This document shows positions 25,153-32,583 of a stretch of 32,726 nucleotides of DNA, piece after piece. The notes under the pieces were generated by a model. The model saw only the letters and a program-made list of their open reading frames with translations, had not been told where the DNA came from and ran no database searches. The translations under genes were made by a program, and so were the position numbers. Origin of the DNA: Erysipelotrichaceae bacterium. GTDB taxonomy: Bacteria; Bacillota_I; Bacilli_A; Erysipelotrichales; Erysipelotrichaceae. Within the stretch, counting starts at the first letter, position 1. The number at the start of each line of letters is the position of its first letter. Where the stretch lies: contig JAFUCG010000057.1 in NCBI GenBank assembly GCA_017459795.1, positions 1 through 32,726 on the forward strand, in the 5' to 3' direction.

Positions 25153-26039
25153 TAAATCTCCTCGCTGTCGTAGCCTAACAGATCAAGTATTCTGTTCAAG
25201 TCAGCGGTATCAGAATAATTAATTGTTATGGCGTTGTTGGTTATCTTTACTTTTGTCGCAAATCTGTTCTGTAATCTCTTCTGTACATCCAGAATGTTTG
25301 AATCGGCTACCGGTGATGGTTCCAGATGCATTCTAGGCTGCTTGAAGCTCTTTACCAGTTTTTCTACGGCTCTTACTGATAAGCCGTCCTTCATTGTCTT
25401 AGTGGCAATGGTCTTTACCGTATCTTCTGAATCAATGGTGATCAGAGGTCTTACCTGTCCCATTGAAAGCTTACCGTCTTCAACCAGCTTCTGGACATAT
25501 GGAGGCAGTTTCAATAATCTCAAGGTATTGGCAATGTATTCTCTTGACTTGCCGATGCGGTTACTTAACTGCTCCTGGGTATAGCCCATGTTTTCCATTA
25601 ACTGCTTATAGGCCTGGGCTTCTTCAATAGCATTAAGGTTTTCACGCTGAATGTTTTCCAGAAGGGAAACTTCCATCATCTGCTCATCATTGAAGTCAAC
25701 GATGATGGCCGGGATCTCTTCCTTACCGGCTAAGCTTGAAGCTTTTAATCTTCTTTCACCGGCAATTAATTCATAACCTCTGGCGCTCGCTCTTACCAAT
25801 ATTGGAGTGAACACACCGTGTTCCTTAATGGAATCAGCGAGCTCCTGTAACTTAGTCTGGTCAAATACGTGACGAGGCTGATATGGGTTGCGTCTGATTT
25901 CGCTTATCTTCAGAGTTGTCTTACGGCCATACTGTTCGGCAGCTGTGCTGTTGTTCTGAATGTCATCGATGATGTCGCTGAGATTGTCAGAACCGAATAT
26001 GGCAGCTAAACCTGTTCCTAAATGTTCATCTTTTGGCAT
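25152..26039 (-). CDS. parB: Chromosome-partitioning protein ParB/Spo0J
   Basis: CTP-binding DNA clamp that loads at parS and organises the origin region. 295 residues. The N-terminal GTGLAAIFG (8-16) is the ParA-stimulating segment typical of Spo0J. The ParB/CTPase domain has NPYQPR (51-56), GERR (94-97) and ENIQREN (128-134). The helix-turn-helix YTQEQLSNRIGKSREYIANT lies at 153-172, followed by linker and C-terminal dimer domain. Its start codon shares one base with the parA stop. By eye I found no parS-like palindrome in the window. Confidence 0.93.
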   Translation of the reverse strand: MPKDEHLGTGLAAIFGSDNLSDIIDDIQNNSTAAEQYGRKTTLKISEIRRNPYQPRHVFDQTKLQELADSIKEHGVFTPILVRASARGYELIAGERRLKASSLAGKEEIPAIIVDFNDEQMMEVSLLENIQRENLNAIEEAQAYKQLMENMGYTQEQLSNRIGKSREYIANTLRLLKLPPYVQKLVEDGKLSMGQVRPLITIDSEDTVKTIATKTMKDGLSVRAVEKLVKSFKQPRMHLEPSPVADSNILDVQKRLQNRFATKVKITNNAITINYSDTADLNRILDLLGYDSEEI

Positions 26040-26815
26040 TATTTTACCTCCGGTGCATTTCTCTCAATTACTTCCTTGGCTAAGGCAACATATGCTCTGG
26101 AACCAGGGCACTTGATGTCATACTGGAAGATGCTCCTGCCATGTGACGGAGCTTCGGAAAGCTTTACGTTACGTGGAATTGATACTTTATATACTCTTTC
26201 CTTGAAGTATTTGCGGACTTCCTGCTGAACTTCAGTGGAAAGATTGTTACGGATGTCAAACATTGTCAGTAATACGCCTTCAATGTGTAACTGCGGGTTA
26301 AATAATTTCTGGACTAAGCGGATGGTTGACAGTAACTGGGTAAGTCCTTCAAGAGCATAGTATTCACACTGTACAGGAATGATGACAGAATCAGCGGCTG
26401 TTAAGGCATTGGTATTTAGTAAGCCTAATGATGGTGGGCAGTCAATGATGATGAAATCATAATCATCTCTGATCTGATCCAGTTTATTCTTAAGCAGTTT
26501 TTCTCTGCCGTCCTTATACGATAACATTTCCAGATCACTGCCAGCCAGATCAATGGTGGCTGCGATGAGATCCATTGGCGGAATCTTCAAAGACCTGACA
26601 CATTCCTTAGCGTCAGTATCTCTGAGCAACAGATCATAAGTGCTCTTTGTTATGTTGTTTCTGGCACCTAAACCCTGGGTTGTATTACCCTGAGGGTCTA
26701 AGTCGATCAACAGTATTTTCTTGCCCAGAAAAGCCAGGCCGGCTGCCAGGTTAATACTGGTCGTTGTCTTACCGACACCGCCTTTCTGATTGGCCACTGC
26801 CATTATTTTACCCAT
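26039..26815 (-). CDS. parA: Chromosome-partitioning ATPase ParA/Soj
   Basis: 258-residue deviant-Walker ATPase that works with ParB in origin segregation and DnaA control. Deviant Walker A KGGVGKTT (11-18), switch region LLIDLDPQGNTTQGLG (35-50), and Walker B FIIIDCPPSLG near 120-130. The protein is of the Soj size, with no N-terminal DNA-binding extension, as for chromosomal rather than plasmid ParA. Its ribosome site is AAGGATGTG. An extended -10 lies in the short gap to noc, so parA-parB-DUF1893 may be expressed separately from rsmG-noc. Confidence 0.95.
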   Translation of the reverse strand: MGKIMAVANQKGGVGKTTTSINLAAGLAFLGKKILLIDLDPQGNTTQGLGARNNITKSTYDLLLRDTDAKECVRSLKIPPMDLIAATIDLAGSDLEMLSYKDGREKLLKNKLDQIRDDYDFIIIDCPPSLGLLNTNALTAADSVIIPVQCEYYALEGLTQLLSTIRLVQKLFNPQLHIEGVLLTMFDIRNNLSTEVQQEVRKYFKERVYKVSIPRNVKLSEAPSHGRSIFQYDIKCPGSRAYVALAKEVIERNAPEVK

Positions 26816-26853
26816 ATGTTCACATCCTTGTTTTAGTCATCTATGCATCAAAA

Positions 26854-26859
26854 ATTATA
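26854..26859 (-). promoter_or_regulatory. Extended -10 promoter for parA
   Basis: On the minus strand TGGTATAAT (TGnTATAAT) 39 bases before the parA start. The -35 would fall in the 3' end of noc and is weak. Confidence 0.55.
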
Positions 26860-26870
26860 CCATAAACGGC

Positions 26871-27635
26871 CTACTTTTTGATACTTATTGTTATTACGTA
26901 GTCCTCTGCATTGTCCTGTTCACTGACCCCGATGTCCATGTTTACCTTCTTTAAAGAATTGATCGCCTGATGAATTGTGTTGATGGCAATGCGGGTACTT
27001 ACGCCGAAACACTTGATGTTGTCATTGCGGCGTCCTGGATTTAGAGTATAGTGATTCTTGATGTATTTTTCCGTATCCTTTACGGTAAGATCGTTTTCTG
27101 TTATGTGCGTCAGAACTCTCTTCTGCTGTTCATTGCTTAAGCCTAGCATTGCCCTGCCATGTCTTTCGGAGATCTGGTGAGAGACAAGGGCCTGTTTAAC
27201 TTCTTCTGAGAGGTTTAACAGTCTTAGCTTGTTGGCGATGGAAGACTGGCTCTTACCCATCTTGTCGGCTAACTGCTCCTGAGTAATGTGACCTCTGGAA
27301 AGAAGTTCCTGGTAAGCGTTGGCTTCTTCAATGGCTGAAAGATCTTCTCGCTGAATGTTTTCTATTAAAGCTAGCTGAGCCATTTCATCATCATCGGCTT
27401 CAATGATTACGGCCGGTATGGTTTCCCAGCCTAATAACTGGCAGGCTCTGAATCTTCTTTCACCGGCTATTAATTCAAAGTGGTCCCCGTTCTTTCTGAC
27501 GGTAACCGGCTGAATCAGGCCGTTTTCTCTGATGGAAGCGGTCAGTTCCTGTAAGGCCTCAGTATCAAACTGCTTTCTAGGCTGATAAGGGTTCGGAACT
27601 ATGCGTTCAGTTCTTAATAATTCTGTAAATGCCAT
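26871..27635 (-). CDS. noc: ParB-like nucleoid occlusion protein Noc
   Basis: 254-residue ParB paralogue placed between rsmG and parA as in Bacillus subtilis, where Noc stops division over the nucleoid. PNPYQPRKQFD (14-24), GERR (58-61), IENIQRE (91-97) and a helix-turn-helix ITQEQLADKMGKSQSSIANK (117-136) are clear. The N-terminus before the ParB domain is only about a dozen residues (MAFTELLRTERI), much shorter than the B. subtilis leader with its membrane-binding amphipathic helix. The start is well set: AGGAGG lies six bases before ATG 27635. It could equally be a second Spo0J-type ParB; gene order favours Noc. Confidence 0.85.
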   Translation of the reverse strand: MAFTELLRTERIVPNPYQPRKQFDTEALQELTASIRENGLIQPVTVRKNGDHFELIAGERRFRACQLLGWETIPAVIIEADDDEMAQLALIENIQREDLSAIEEANAYQELLSRGHITQEQLADKMGKSQSSIANKLRLLNLSEEVKQALVSHQISERHGRAMLGLSNEQQKRVLTHITENDLTVKDTEKYIKNHYTLNPGRRNDNIKCFGVSTRIAINTIHQAINSLKKVNMDIGVSEQDNAEDYVITISIKK

Positions 27636-27645
27636 CTGACGCCTC

Positions 27646-28332
27646 CTATAGTGGTTTCTTCTTTATCTGTCCGTAATTACGCGGGTATTTCGCGTCGTGG
27701 TTCTTTATCTTTTCAATGTCAACAAGTATTCTGGTCTGTTCGTCATCCAGTCTGATTTCTTCAGTACGTACGCACTTCCCGGACAGTGTCTTTATCGCAT
27801 TGTCTGCGTTTTCTATTTCCTGATAGGCCTTTGGTCCCTTCATGACGATGAAGTGACCGCCTTTCTTAACTAATGGCAGACACAGTTCACTTAATACGTT
27901 TAATTCTGCCACGGCTCTGGCGGTAACGATGTCAAACTGATGACCTTCTCTTGCGTAGTCTTCGCTTCGCTTATTGACGACTTCAATGTCCTTGAGGTTC
28001 AGCTGGCTTATTACTTCTCTAAGGAATGTACATCTCTTGCCGGTTGGCTCAATCAGGGTTACCTTGAGGTCAGGTTTAAAGATCTTTAAGGGAATGCCTG
28101 GGAACCCAGCTCCTGAACCGACATCGGCCAAGCTTCCCTGCACATCAAAACATATGGCAGGTAATAAGCTGTCATAAAAATGCTTGAGATAGATGTCTGA
28201 GCGCTCAGTAATGCTGGTGAGATTGAATTTCTGGTTCCATTCAATAAGAAGGTCCGCATACTTTTCAAAGGCATTAAGCTGCTGCTCAGATAAGCTGATG
28301 TCGTGTTGTTTCAGAATGTTATTTAAATCCAT
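27646..28332 (-). CDS. rsmG: 16S rRNA (guanine-527-N7)-methyltransferase RsmG (GidB)
   Basis: SAM-dependent methyltransferase that modifies G527 of 16S rRNA. 228 residues, standard length. NLTSI (37-41), HFYDSL (51-56), the SAM loop LADVGSGAGFPGIPLKI (68-84), IEPTGKRCTFL and ARAVAEL are all present. It leads the minus-strand block with noc 10 bases downstream. In many Firmicutes mnmG (gidA) lies upstream of rsmG; here that place is taken by the divergent tldD. It has its own extended -10 promoter. Confidence 0.96.
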   Translation of the reverse strand: MDLNNILKQHDISLSEQQLNAFEKYADLLIEWNQKFNLTSITERSDIYLKHFYDSLLPAICFDVQGSLADVGSGAGFPGIPLKIFKPDLKVTLIEPTGKRCTFLREVISQLNLKDIEVVNKRSEDYAREGHQFDIVTARAVAELNVLSELCLPLVKKGGHFIVMKGPKAYQEIENADNAIKTLSGKCVRTEEIRLDDEQTRILVDIEKIKNHDAKYPRNYGQIKKKPL

Positions 28333-28350
28333 AAACTGCCCTCTTAATCA

Positions 28351-28380
28351 ATTATAACAGACTGCTTATATTATAGTTAA
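28351..28380 (-). promoter_or_regulatory. Promoter for rsmG-noc
   Basis: On the minus strand TTAACT (4 of 6) at 28375-28380, an 18-bp spacer and TGTTATAAT (extended -10; hexamer at 28351-28356). Confidence 0.65.
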
Positions 28381-28407
28381 AAATAAAAAGAGGCAAGTGG
28401 CATTTGC

Positions 28408-28436
28408 TTGTTAGTGAGGGCTAATCAGTATAGAAT
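28408..28436 (+). promoter_or_regulatory. Promoter for tldD-tldE
   Basis: TTGTTA (4 of 6) at 28408-28413 and TAGAAT (5 of 6) at 28431-28436, spacer 17 bp, followed by an AGGAGGAGT ribosome site. Confidence 0.6.
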
Positions 28437-28457
28437 TAATTACAGGAGGAGTTTATT

Positions 28458-29882
28458 ATGATCGCAAAACAATCAGAGTATCTGTTAAGTGTTAAACCTG
28501 AACTCAAGAAACTGATTGAAGCATTAGAGCCATATTATGAATATGTATCAGTATTGGCTACTGATGTCAGTGGTACTAGTTTTGGTGTTTCACAGCGCAA
28601 TACTTCAATTAATGAATTCGGTGATGGTGAAAGAGGCTTCGTAGTTAGAGTATATAAGAACGGCGGCTACAGTGAATACTCTTTTTCAACAATAGGAAAT
28701 GTTGATGAACTGGCTGAAAAGATCAGAACAGAACTGGATAAGCAGACGGAATTATTAGACTCATTAGGCATCAGAAAACTGGAAACACCGGTTGTCTATG
28801 AAGAAAAGATGGAAAAGGAATTCGCTGGTGAAGTAGCTGAAGAACTGTATCATCTTGATAATGATGAGATCTTAAAGAAAATGAAGAGACTTTCTGACAA
28901 GGTCGCTTCCTGGGATAACATAATAGACTGTCAGGTTTCATATCAGGCTGAACTCAACAGCAAGATGTTCTTATCAAAGAACAAGGATCTGATCCAGGCC
29001 TGGGGCGTATCATTTGTCAACTGCGCAATGTTGGCCTTCAAGGATGGCGAAACCCAGTATAACATGGTCGGTGATACCGGCTGGTTTGGTTCTGAAATAA
29101 TTGACAGACAGGAAGAAAAACTTGAAGAAGCATATAAGGATTTAATGGACATGTTTGGAGCACCAAACATTGAACCTGGTGAATATGAAGTCATCTGTAC
29201 TCCAGAGGCTACCGGCTTAATTGCCCATGAGGCATTTGGCCATGGCGTTGAAATGGACATGTTCGTTAAGGACAGAGCCATTGCCAAGCAGCATATGAAT
29301 GAAAAACTTGCTAGCACCATTACTGACATGTATGACGGTGCCCGCGGTGGGGTAGAACAGACCGCTTCCTACTTCTTTGATGATGAAGGAACCATCAGCG
29401 GCTGTACTCAGATATTGGATAAGGGTTATCTGGTAAGTGGCATCTGTGATGCCTTAAGCGCTGCCAGACTAAATGTAAAGCCTACAGGTAACGGCAGAAG
29501 AGAATCGTTTGAAAGAAAGGCCTATACCAGAATGACAAATACGTATTTCGGTGAAGGAACCAATACCGTTGATGAAATGATCAAGTCCGTTAAGTACGGT
29601 TTTTTAGTAGATGGCATGAACTCAGGCATGGAAGATCCAAAGCACTGGGGCATTCAGTGTGTCTTATCAAGAGCCAAGGAAATCAAGGATGGCAAGTTAA
29701 CAGGTAAGATGTTTACACCGGTAATTCTGACAGGTTATGTACCTGACTTATTAAGCAACATTACGATGATCGGTACTGATGCCGTATTAAACGGTAACGG
29801 TCATTGCGGTAAGGGTTATAAGGAATGGGTCATTGTATCAGATGGCGGACCTTACATTAAGACGAAAGTGAGATTAGGATAA
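28458..29882 (+). CDS. tldD: Metalloprotease TldD
   Basis: Catalytic subunit of the TldD/TldE heterodimeric zinc protease, which degrades unfolded peptides and matures some modified peptides such as microcin B17. 474 residues. The zinc motif HExxxH is HEAFGH (257-262), in AHEAFGHGVEMD, and the third ligand is Cys450 in GNGHCGKG. The start has AGGAGGAGT eight bases upstream. tldE follows after one base. No peptide-antibiotic modification genes are nearby, so a housekeeping role is more likely. Confidence 0.93.
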   Translation: MIAKQSEYLLSVKPELKKLIEALEPYYEYVSVLATDVSGTSFGVSQRNTSINEFGDGERGFVVRVYKNGGYSEYSFSTIGNVDELAEKIRTELDKQTELLDSLGIRKLETPVVYEEKMEKEFAGEVAEELYHLDNDEILKKMKRLSDKVASWDNIIDCQVSYQAELNSKMFLSKNKDLIQAWGVSFVNCAMLAFKDGETQYNMVGDTGWFGSEIIDRQEEKLEEAYKDLMDMFGAPNIEPGEYEVICTPEATGLIAHEAFGHGVEMDMFVKDRAIAKQHMNEKLASTITDMYDGARGGVEQTASYFFDDEGTISGCTQILDKGYLVSGICDALSAARLNVKPTGNGRRESFERKAYTRMTNTYFGEGTNTVDEMIKSVKYGFLVDGMNSGMEDPKHWGIQCVLSRAKEIKDGKLTGKMFTPVILTGYVPDLLSNITMIGTDAVLNGNGHCGKGYKEWVIVSDGGPYIKTKVRLG

Positions 29883-29883
29883 T

Positions 29884-31167
29884 ATGATCAGACGTTTGGA
29901 AGAATTAGTCAGACAGTGCAATGTCGATGACTATAGAATCGTTGAATGTACAACAGTATCTCATCAGGCCTTCTTTGTTAAGCAGGACCTTGATCAGCAC
30001 CGTATTTCCGATACAACTCACGTTACTTTATTCTTATATGTTGATAAGGAAGAAGAGGGCAGGAAATTACGTGGTCAGGCTTCAAGAGAATTCTATGAAA
30101 GTCAGAGCGACGAAGAAATTCTGAAGCAGATTGAAGGCATGAAGTTTCAGGCATCCTTAGCCATGAACCCATATTTCGAAATCCCGGCTGATTATAAATA
30201 CGCTGAGGAAAGAAAAGACTATCAGCTGCTTGATGTACTCAAGACACTGGTAAGTGCCATTCAGAATGTTAAGGATACGGAAACAGAAAAGATCAATTCA
30301 TATGAACTGTTCGTTAATGAATACTACTATCAAATCGTAAACTCAAGAGGTGTTGATGTTTCATTCAATACCATGGATGAAGAGGCAGAAGTAATCATTA
30401 ACTCAATTGACGGTGACCATGAAATTGAACTCTATCACAGAGTTAAGTTCGCAAATCAGCCGTTAAATGAAATAACAGATGGCATTCTGGAAGTGTTCAG
30501 ATATGCCAAGGACAGAACCAAGGCAAAGCCAACTAAGAAAATGAATAATGTCACTGTATTAATGACAAGTTTGGATAACGGCGACTTCTTCCGTTATTTC
30601 CTGGCTAAGACAAATGCCGGCATGGTTTATAACAGAAGATCACAGACCAAGGTTGGCGATGACTGTCAGGAAAACTCAAAGGGTGATAAGGTTACTTTGG
30701 AATTAAAGAAGGAATTACCTTATTCAGCCAATAATCTGCCATTTACAACAGAAGGTGTACCGGCTAAGGATATCACCATTGTTAAGGATGGTGTATATCA
30801 AAGCTATTGGGGTGATCAGAAGAACAGTTATTACCTTGGCTTAAAGGAAGCCATCCCGGCTAATAACTACGTCGTATTACCTGGCAGTAAGAGCATTGAA
30901 GAAATGAAGCATGACCCATATCTGGAAATCATTCAGTTCTCAAGCTTCATCATGAATCCGATGACAGGTGACTTCGGCGGTGAAATCAGACTGGCTTACT
31001 ATTTTGACGGTAAGGAAGTAACTCCTGTAACAGGCGGTTCAATTACCTGCAACATGGGTGAGTCATTAAAGCACATCTATCTTTCAAAGGAAACAAGACA
31101 GATCAATAACTGCGTAGTACCAAAGACTGTTCAGATATTTGACGTCGCCGTTGCCGGTGAAGAGTAG
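29884..31167 (+). CDS. tldE: TldE/PmbA, non-catalytic partner of TldD
   Basis: 427 residues, the same fold as TldD but without an HExxxH motif. It shows NNVTVLMTSLDNGDFFRYFL, GVPAKDITIVKDGVYQSYWG and the C-terminal ITCNMGESLKHIYLS. TldE pairs with TldD and closes the proteolytic chamber (established for E. coli). One base separates it from tldD, so they are translated together. The sequence after its stop has no ordinary terminator; a long imperfect hairpin starts 27 bases on. Confidence 0.9.
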   Translation: MIRRLEELVRQCNVDDYRIVECTTVSHQAFFVKQDLDQHRISDTTHVTLFLYVDKEEEGRKLRGQASREFYESQSDEEILKQIEGMKFQASLAMNPYFEIPADYKYAEERKDYQLLDVLKTLVSAIQNVKDTETEKINSYELFVNEYYYQIVNSRGVDVSFNTMDEEAEVIINSIDGDHEIELYHRVKFANQPLNEITDGILEVFRYAKDRTKAKPTKKMNNVTVLMTSLDNGDFFRYFLAKTNAGMVYNRRSQTKVGDDCQENSKGDKVTLELKKELPYSANNLPFTTEGVPAKDITIVKDGVYQSYWGDQKNSYYLGLKEAIPANNYVVLPGSKSIEEMKHDPYLEIIQFSSFIMNPMTGDFGGEIRLAYYFDGKEVTPVTGGSITCNMGESLKHIYLSKETRQINNCVVPKTVQIFDVAVAGEE

Positions 31168-31194
31168 TTTTCTTAAGATAAATTAAGATAACAT

Positions 31195-31271
31195 TAAAGG
31201 ATCCTCTATGTGATCATTAGCCATTATGAATTAACATGATGGTGAGGTGATGACATGAGAAGGATCCTTTA
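31195..31271. repeat. 77-nt long imperfect hairpin/palindrome
   Basis: Outer arms TAAAGGATCCT (31195-31205) and AGGATCCTTTA (31261-31271) pair over 11 perfect bp. Inward, CT/AG, ATGT/ACAT and ATCA/TGAT continue the stem with single-base bulges and one G-G mismatch. After a small internal loop, CCATTATG (31221-31228) pairs with CATGATGG (31235-31242) around AATTAA. Nearly the whole element folds on itself. It covers the ribosome site and start codon of the micro-ORF at 31255. There is no T tract after it, so it is not an ordinary terminator. It could be a regulatory RNA structure or a small mobile palindrome. Confidence 0.75.
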
Positions 31272-31353
31272 CTTGTTTCTGAATATAATAGTTATGATGT
31301 GTTTCTTTCTGTCGGTAATGTGGCGCGTAATGCTTAAGGCCTTTCGATGGTAA
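31255..31353 (+). CDS. Possible 32-residue single-span membrane micropeptide
   Basis: A short frame, ATG to TAA, 33 codons. The peptide begins MRRILYLFLN, has an unbroken hydrophobic stretch (about 4-23) and ends with a basic-aromatic tail (RVMLKAFRW). That is the general shape of type I toxins and other small membrane peptides. GAGGTGA (31244-31250) lies about four bases before the ATG, a good ribosome site, but both are buried in the long hairpin. Its 3' end overlaps the 3' end of the convergent SRAP gene by 20 bases. I recognise no family. Chance remains possible, as any 33-codon frame in such DNA is cheap; the ribosome site and membrane-helix layout are the only support. Confidence 0.35.
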   Translation: MRRILYLFLNIIVMMCFFLSVMWRVMLKAFRW

Positions 31354-31879
31354 ATACCGGTGCAGTACTGAACAAAGAAGCCAGGTCAGCCCTGTTGAGG
31401 TAGTTGGCTGCCTGTTTCCTGTCTAATACAATTGGAATGCGGTCATGGATGTTACTGGTTGAAGTGGCTTCCTTAGTCAGAATTGAACAGTTATTCATTG
31501 TCTCATTATTCTGATATATGCCCGCAAGATAAATGATGTTTTCTTCCGTATGGAAGTAGCACTTGTTTTTCTGGCTGTCCCATTCAAAGAACCCAGAGGC
31601 AGGTATAAGACAGCGGTTATTCTTAAAGTCGGAGGTATAGATTCGCTTGTCTCTGATTGATTCTATTCTGGTATTGATTACCTTGCGGTTAAAGAGTTCG
31701 TAACCCCATTTCATTAAGGTGATTTCATTCTTATTATCAATGGTTAGAATGATGTCTGAAGGGAAGAATTCTCCAGTCCTTTTCCACAGCTTCAAAGTTT
31801 CCTGATTGAACTTATCAGCCAGGATTTTTTCATAGATGGAAAGATCCAATTCTTCACTTAATACGTATCTGCCGCACAT
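31334..31879 (-). CDS. SRAP-domain protein (SOS response-associated peptidase, YedK/HMCES family)
   Basis: 181-residue protein that, in this family, forms a thiazolidine crosslink with abasic sites in single-stranded DNA through Cys2, shielding them. Seen: MCGRY at the N-terminus with Cys2 exposed after Met removal, VINTRIES (67-74), RCLIPASGFFEW with Glu99, and the active-site His145 in HDRIPIVL. It is a little shorter than the roughly 220-residue E. coli YedK. GAGGTA sits eight bases before the start, and a TGTTATAAT extended -10 lies upstream. Its end overlaps the convergent micro-ORF. Confidence 0.9.
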   Translation of the reverse strand: MCGRYVLSEELDLSIYEKILADKFNQETLKLWKRTGEFFPSDIILTIDNKNEITLMKWGYELFNRKVINTRIESIRDKRIYTSDFKNNRCLIPASGFFEWDSQKNKCYFHTEENIIYLAGIYQNNETMNNCSILTKEATSTSNIHDRIPIVLDRKQAANYLNRADLASLFSTAPVFTIERP

Positions 31880-31897
31880 GTTAAATACCTCAGAATT

Positions 31898-31903
31898 ATT
31901 ATA
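31898..31903 (-). promoter_or_regulatory. Extended -10 promoter of the SRAP gene
   Basis: On the minus strand TGTTATAAT (hexamer at 31898-31903), 19 bases before the start codon. The -35 (TTTAAG) is weak. Confidence 0.55.
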
Positions 31904-31940
31904 ACAGAGTGAAGTGGCCGCTTAAATGCGTATGGCTTGT

Positions 31941-31965
31941 AAAAAAATCATGCAATTTGCATGAT
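31941..31965 (-). terminator. Terminator of the Rpn-like gene
   Basis: On the minus strand ATCATGCA/TGCATGAT (8 bp) with a three-base loop, followed by a run of T. The stop codon of the gene lies inside the 3' arm. Confidence 0.8.
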
Positions 31966-32583
31966 GTTGTAAGATTGTTTATCGTTAATGATTTGGTTGA
32001 TGCTTTCAATAGTGAGTCCGGTAGCCAGGCTAATCTGTTCAATGGAGAAGCTGGCTTTACGCATGCGTAAGACGGTTTGCCTTAAGGCGTCATTCATGCC
32101 GTCCTTAAGACCTTGTATTCTACCTTCTTTTAAACCTTCAGTTTTTCCTTCTTGAAGTCCCTGTAATTTGCCTTCTTCCAGACCCTGTAATTTACCTTCT
32201 TGAAGACCTTGCAGTTTACCTTCTTCTAGTCCTTGAAGTTTCCCTTCTTTGAATCCCTCTGATCTTCCTTCCTCCAAGCCAATTTTTCTGCCTTCTATTT
32301 TGGCCTTTTCAAGATTATATTCATGGATTCTCTGCCTTTCTTCTTCGCTCCATTCTGTAAGAATCATATTGATCACCTCAGCTTTGTGAGCAATCAGTAA
32401 TGGTTTAATTTCGAATGTATCCGGCATTTCCTTTAAAACATTATTGACGATTTCTTCATCAACTGCACCAGCCAGATGATATTCATTGCACATATCAACG
32501 AACCAGCTGTATTCATAGAGCGGGCCGCATTTTTCCATTAACTGTTTGTTCTTTCCCTTACTGATATTAAACATCGTTACCAT
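31948..32583 (-). pseudogene. Rpn-family (PD-(D/E)XK transposase-like) nuclease gene, 5' half lost at an IS insertion
   Basis: The readable 211 residues match only the C-terminal half of Rpn/PDDEXK_2 proteins, which are usually about 280-350 residues. LMEKCGPLYEYSWFVD (15-30) and PDTFEIKPLLIAHKAEVINMILTEW (54-78) are what normally follows the nuclease core. A run of eight EGK/EGR octads (97-160) and a helix-turn-helix-like end (about 175-205, SIEQISLATGLTIESINQII) complete it. The N-terminal PD-(D/E)XK catalytic domain is absent. The frame begins exactly where an IS3-type end starts (32584), so the present ATG is probably an internal codon. The rest of the gene would lie beyond the IS, outside the window. 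No ribosome site is visible. Confidence 0.7.
32104..32295 (-). repeat. 24-bp coding tandem repeat (8 octads, EGKLQGLx)
   Basis: Eight in-frame copies of an 8-residue unit; the four central ones are EGKLQGLE or EGKLQGLQ in alternation, and the outer ones are degenerate (EGRKIGLE, EGRSEGFK, EGKTEGLK, EGRIQGLK). Such C-terminal EGxxxG repeats are common in Rpn proteins and can change copy number by slippage. Confidence 0.85.

Noticed and set aside
25228-25584. Open frame of about 118 codons on the plus strand inside parB
   Set aside because: It is antisense to the ParB helix-turn-helix and C-terminal domain, whose coding is unambiguous.
24775-28332. Search for parS (TGTTTCACGTGAAACA-like) or Noc-site (ATTTCCCGGGAAAT-like) palindromes near noc/parAB
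   Set aside because: None seen by eye across the block; a pattern search allowing mismatches would be needed to exclude weak sites.
31195-31271. The long hairpin as the tldE terminator
   Set aside because: No T tract follows the stem, and it is far longer and more interrupted than the other terminators here.
28458-31353. tldD-tldE plus micro-ORF as a microcin-type modified-peptide cluster
   Set aside because: No cyclodehydratase, other modification enzyme, immunity gene or Gly/Ser/Cys-rich precursor is present; the micropeptide is hydrophobic with almost no modifiable residues.
32104-32295. Regularly spaced 24-bp repeats that could be taken for a CRISPR array
   Set aside because: The repeats are contiguous, have no spacers, keep a reading frame and encode the EGK octads of an Rpn protein.
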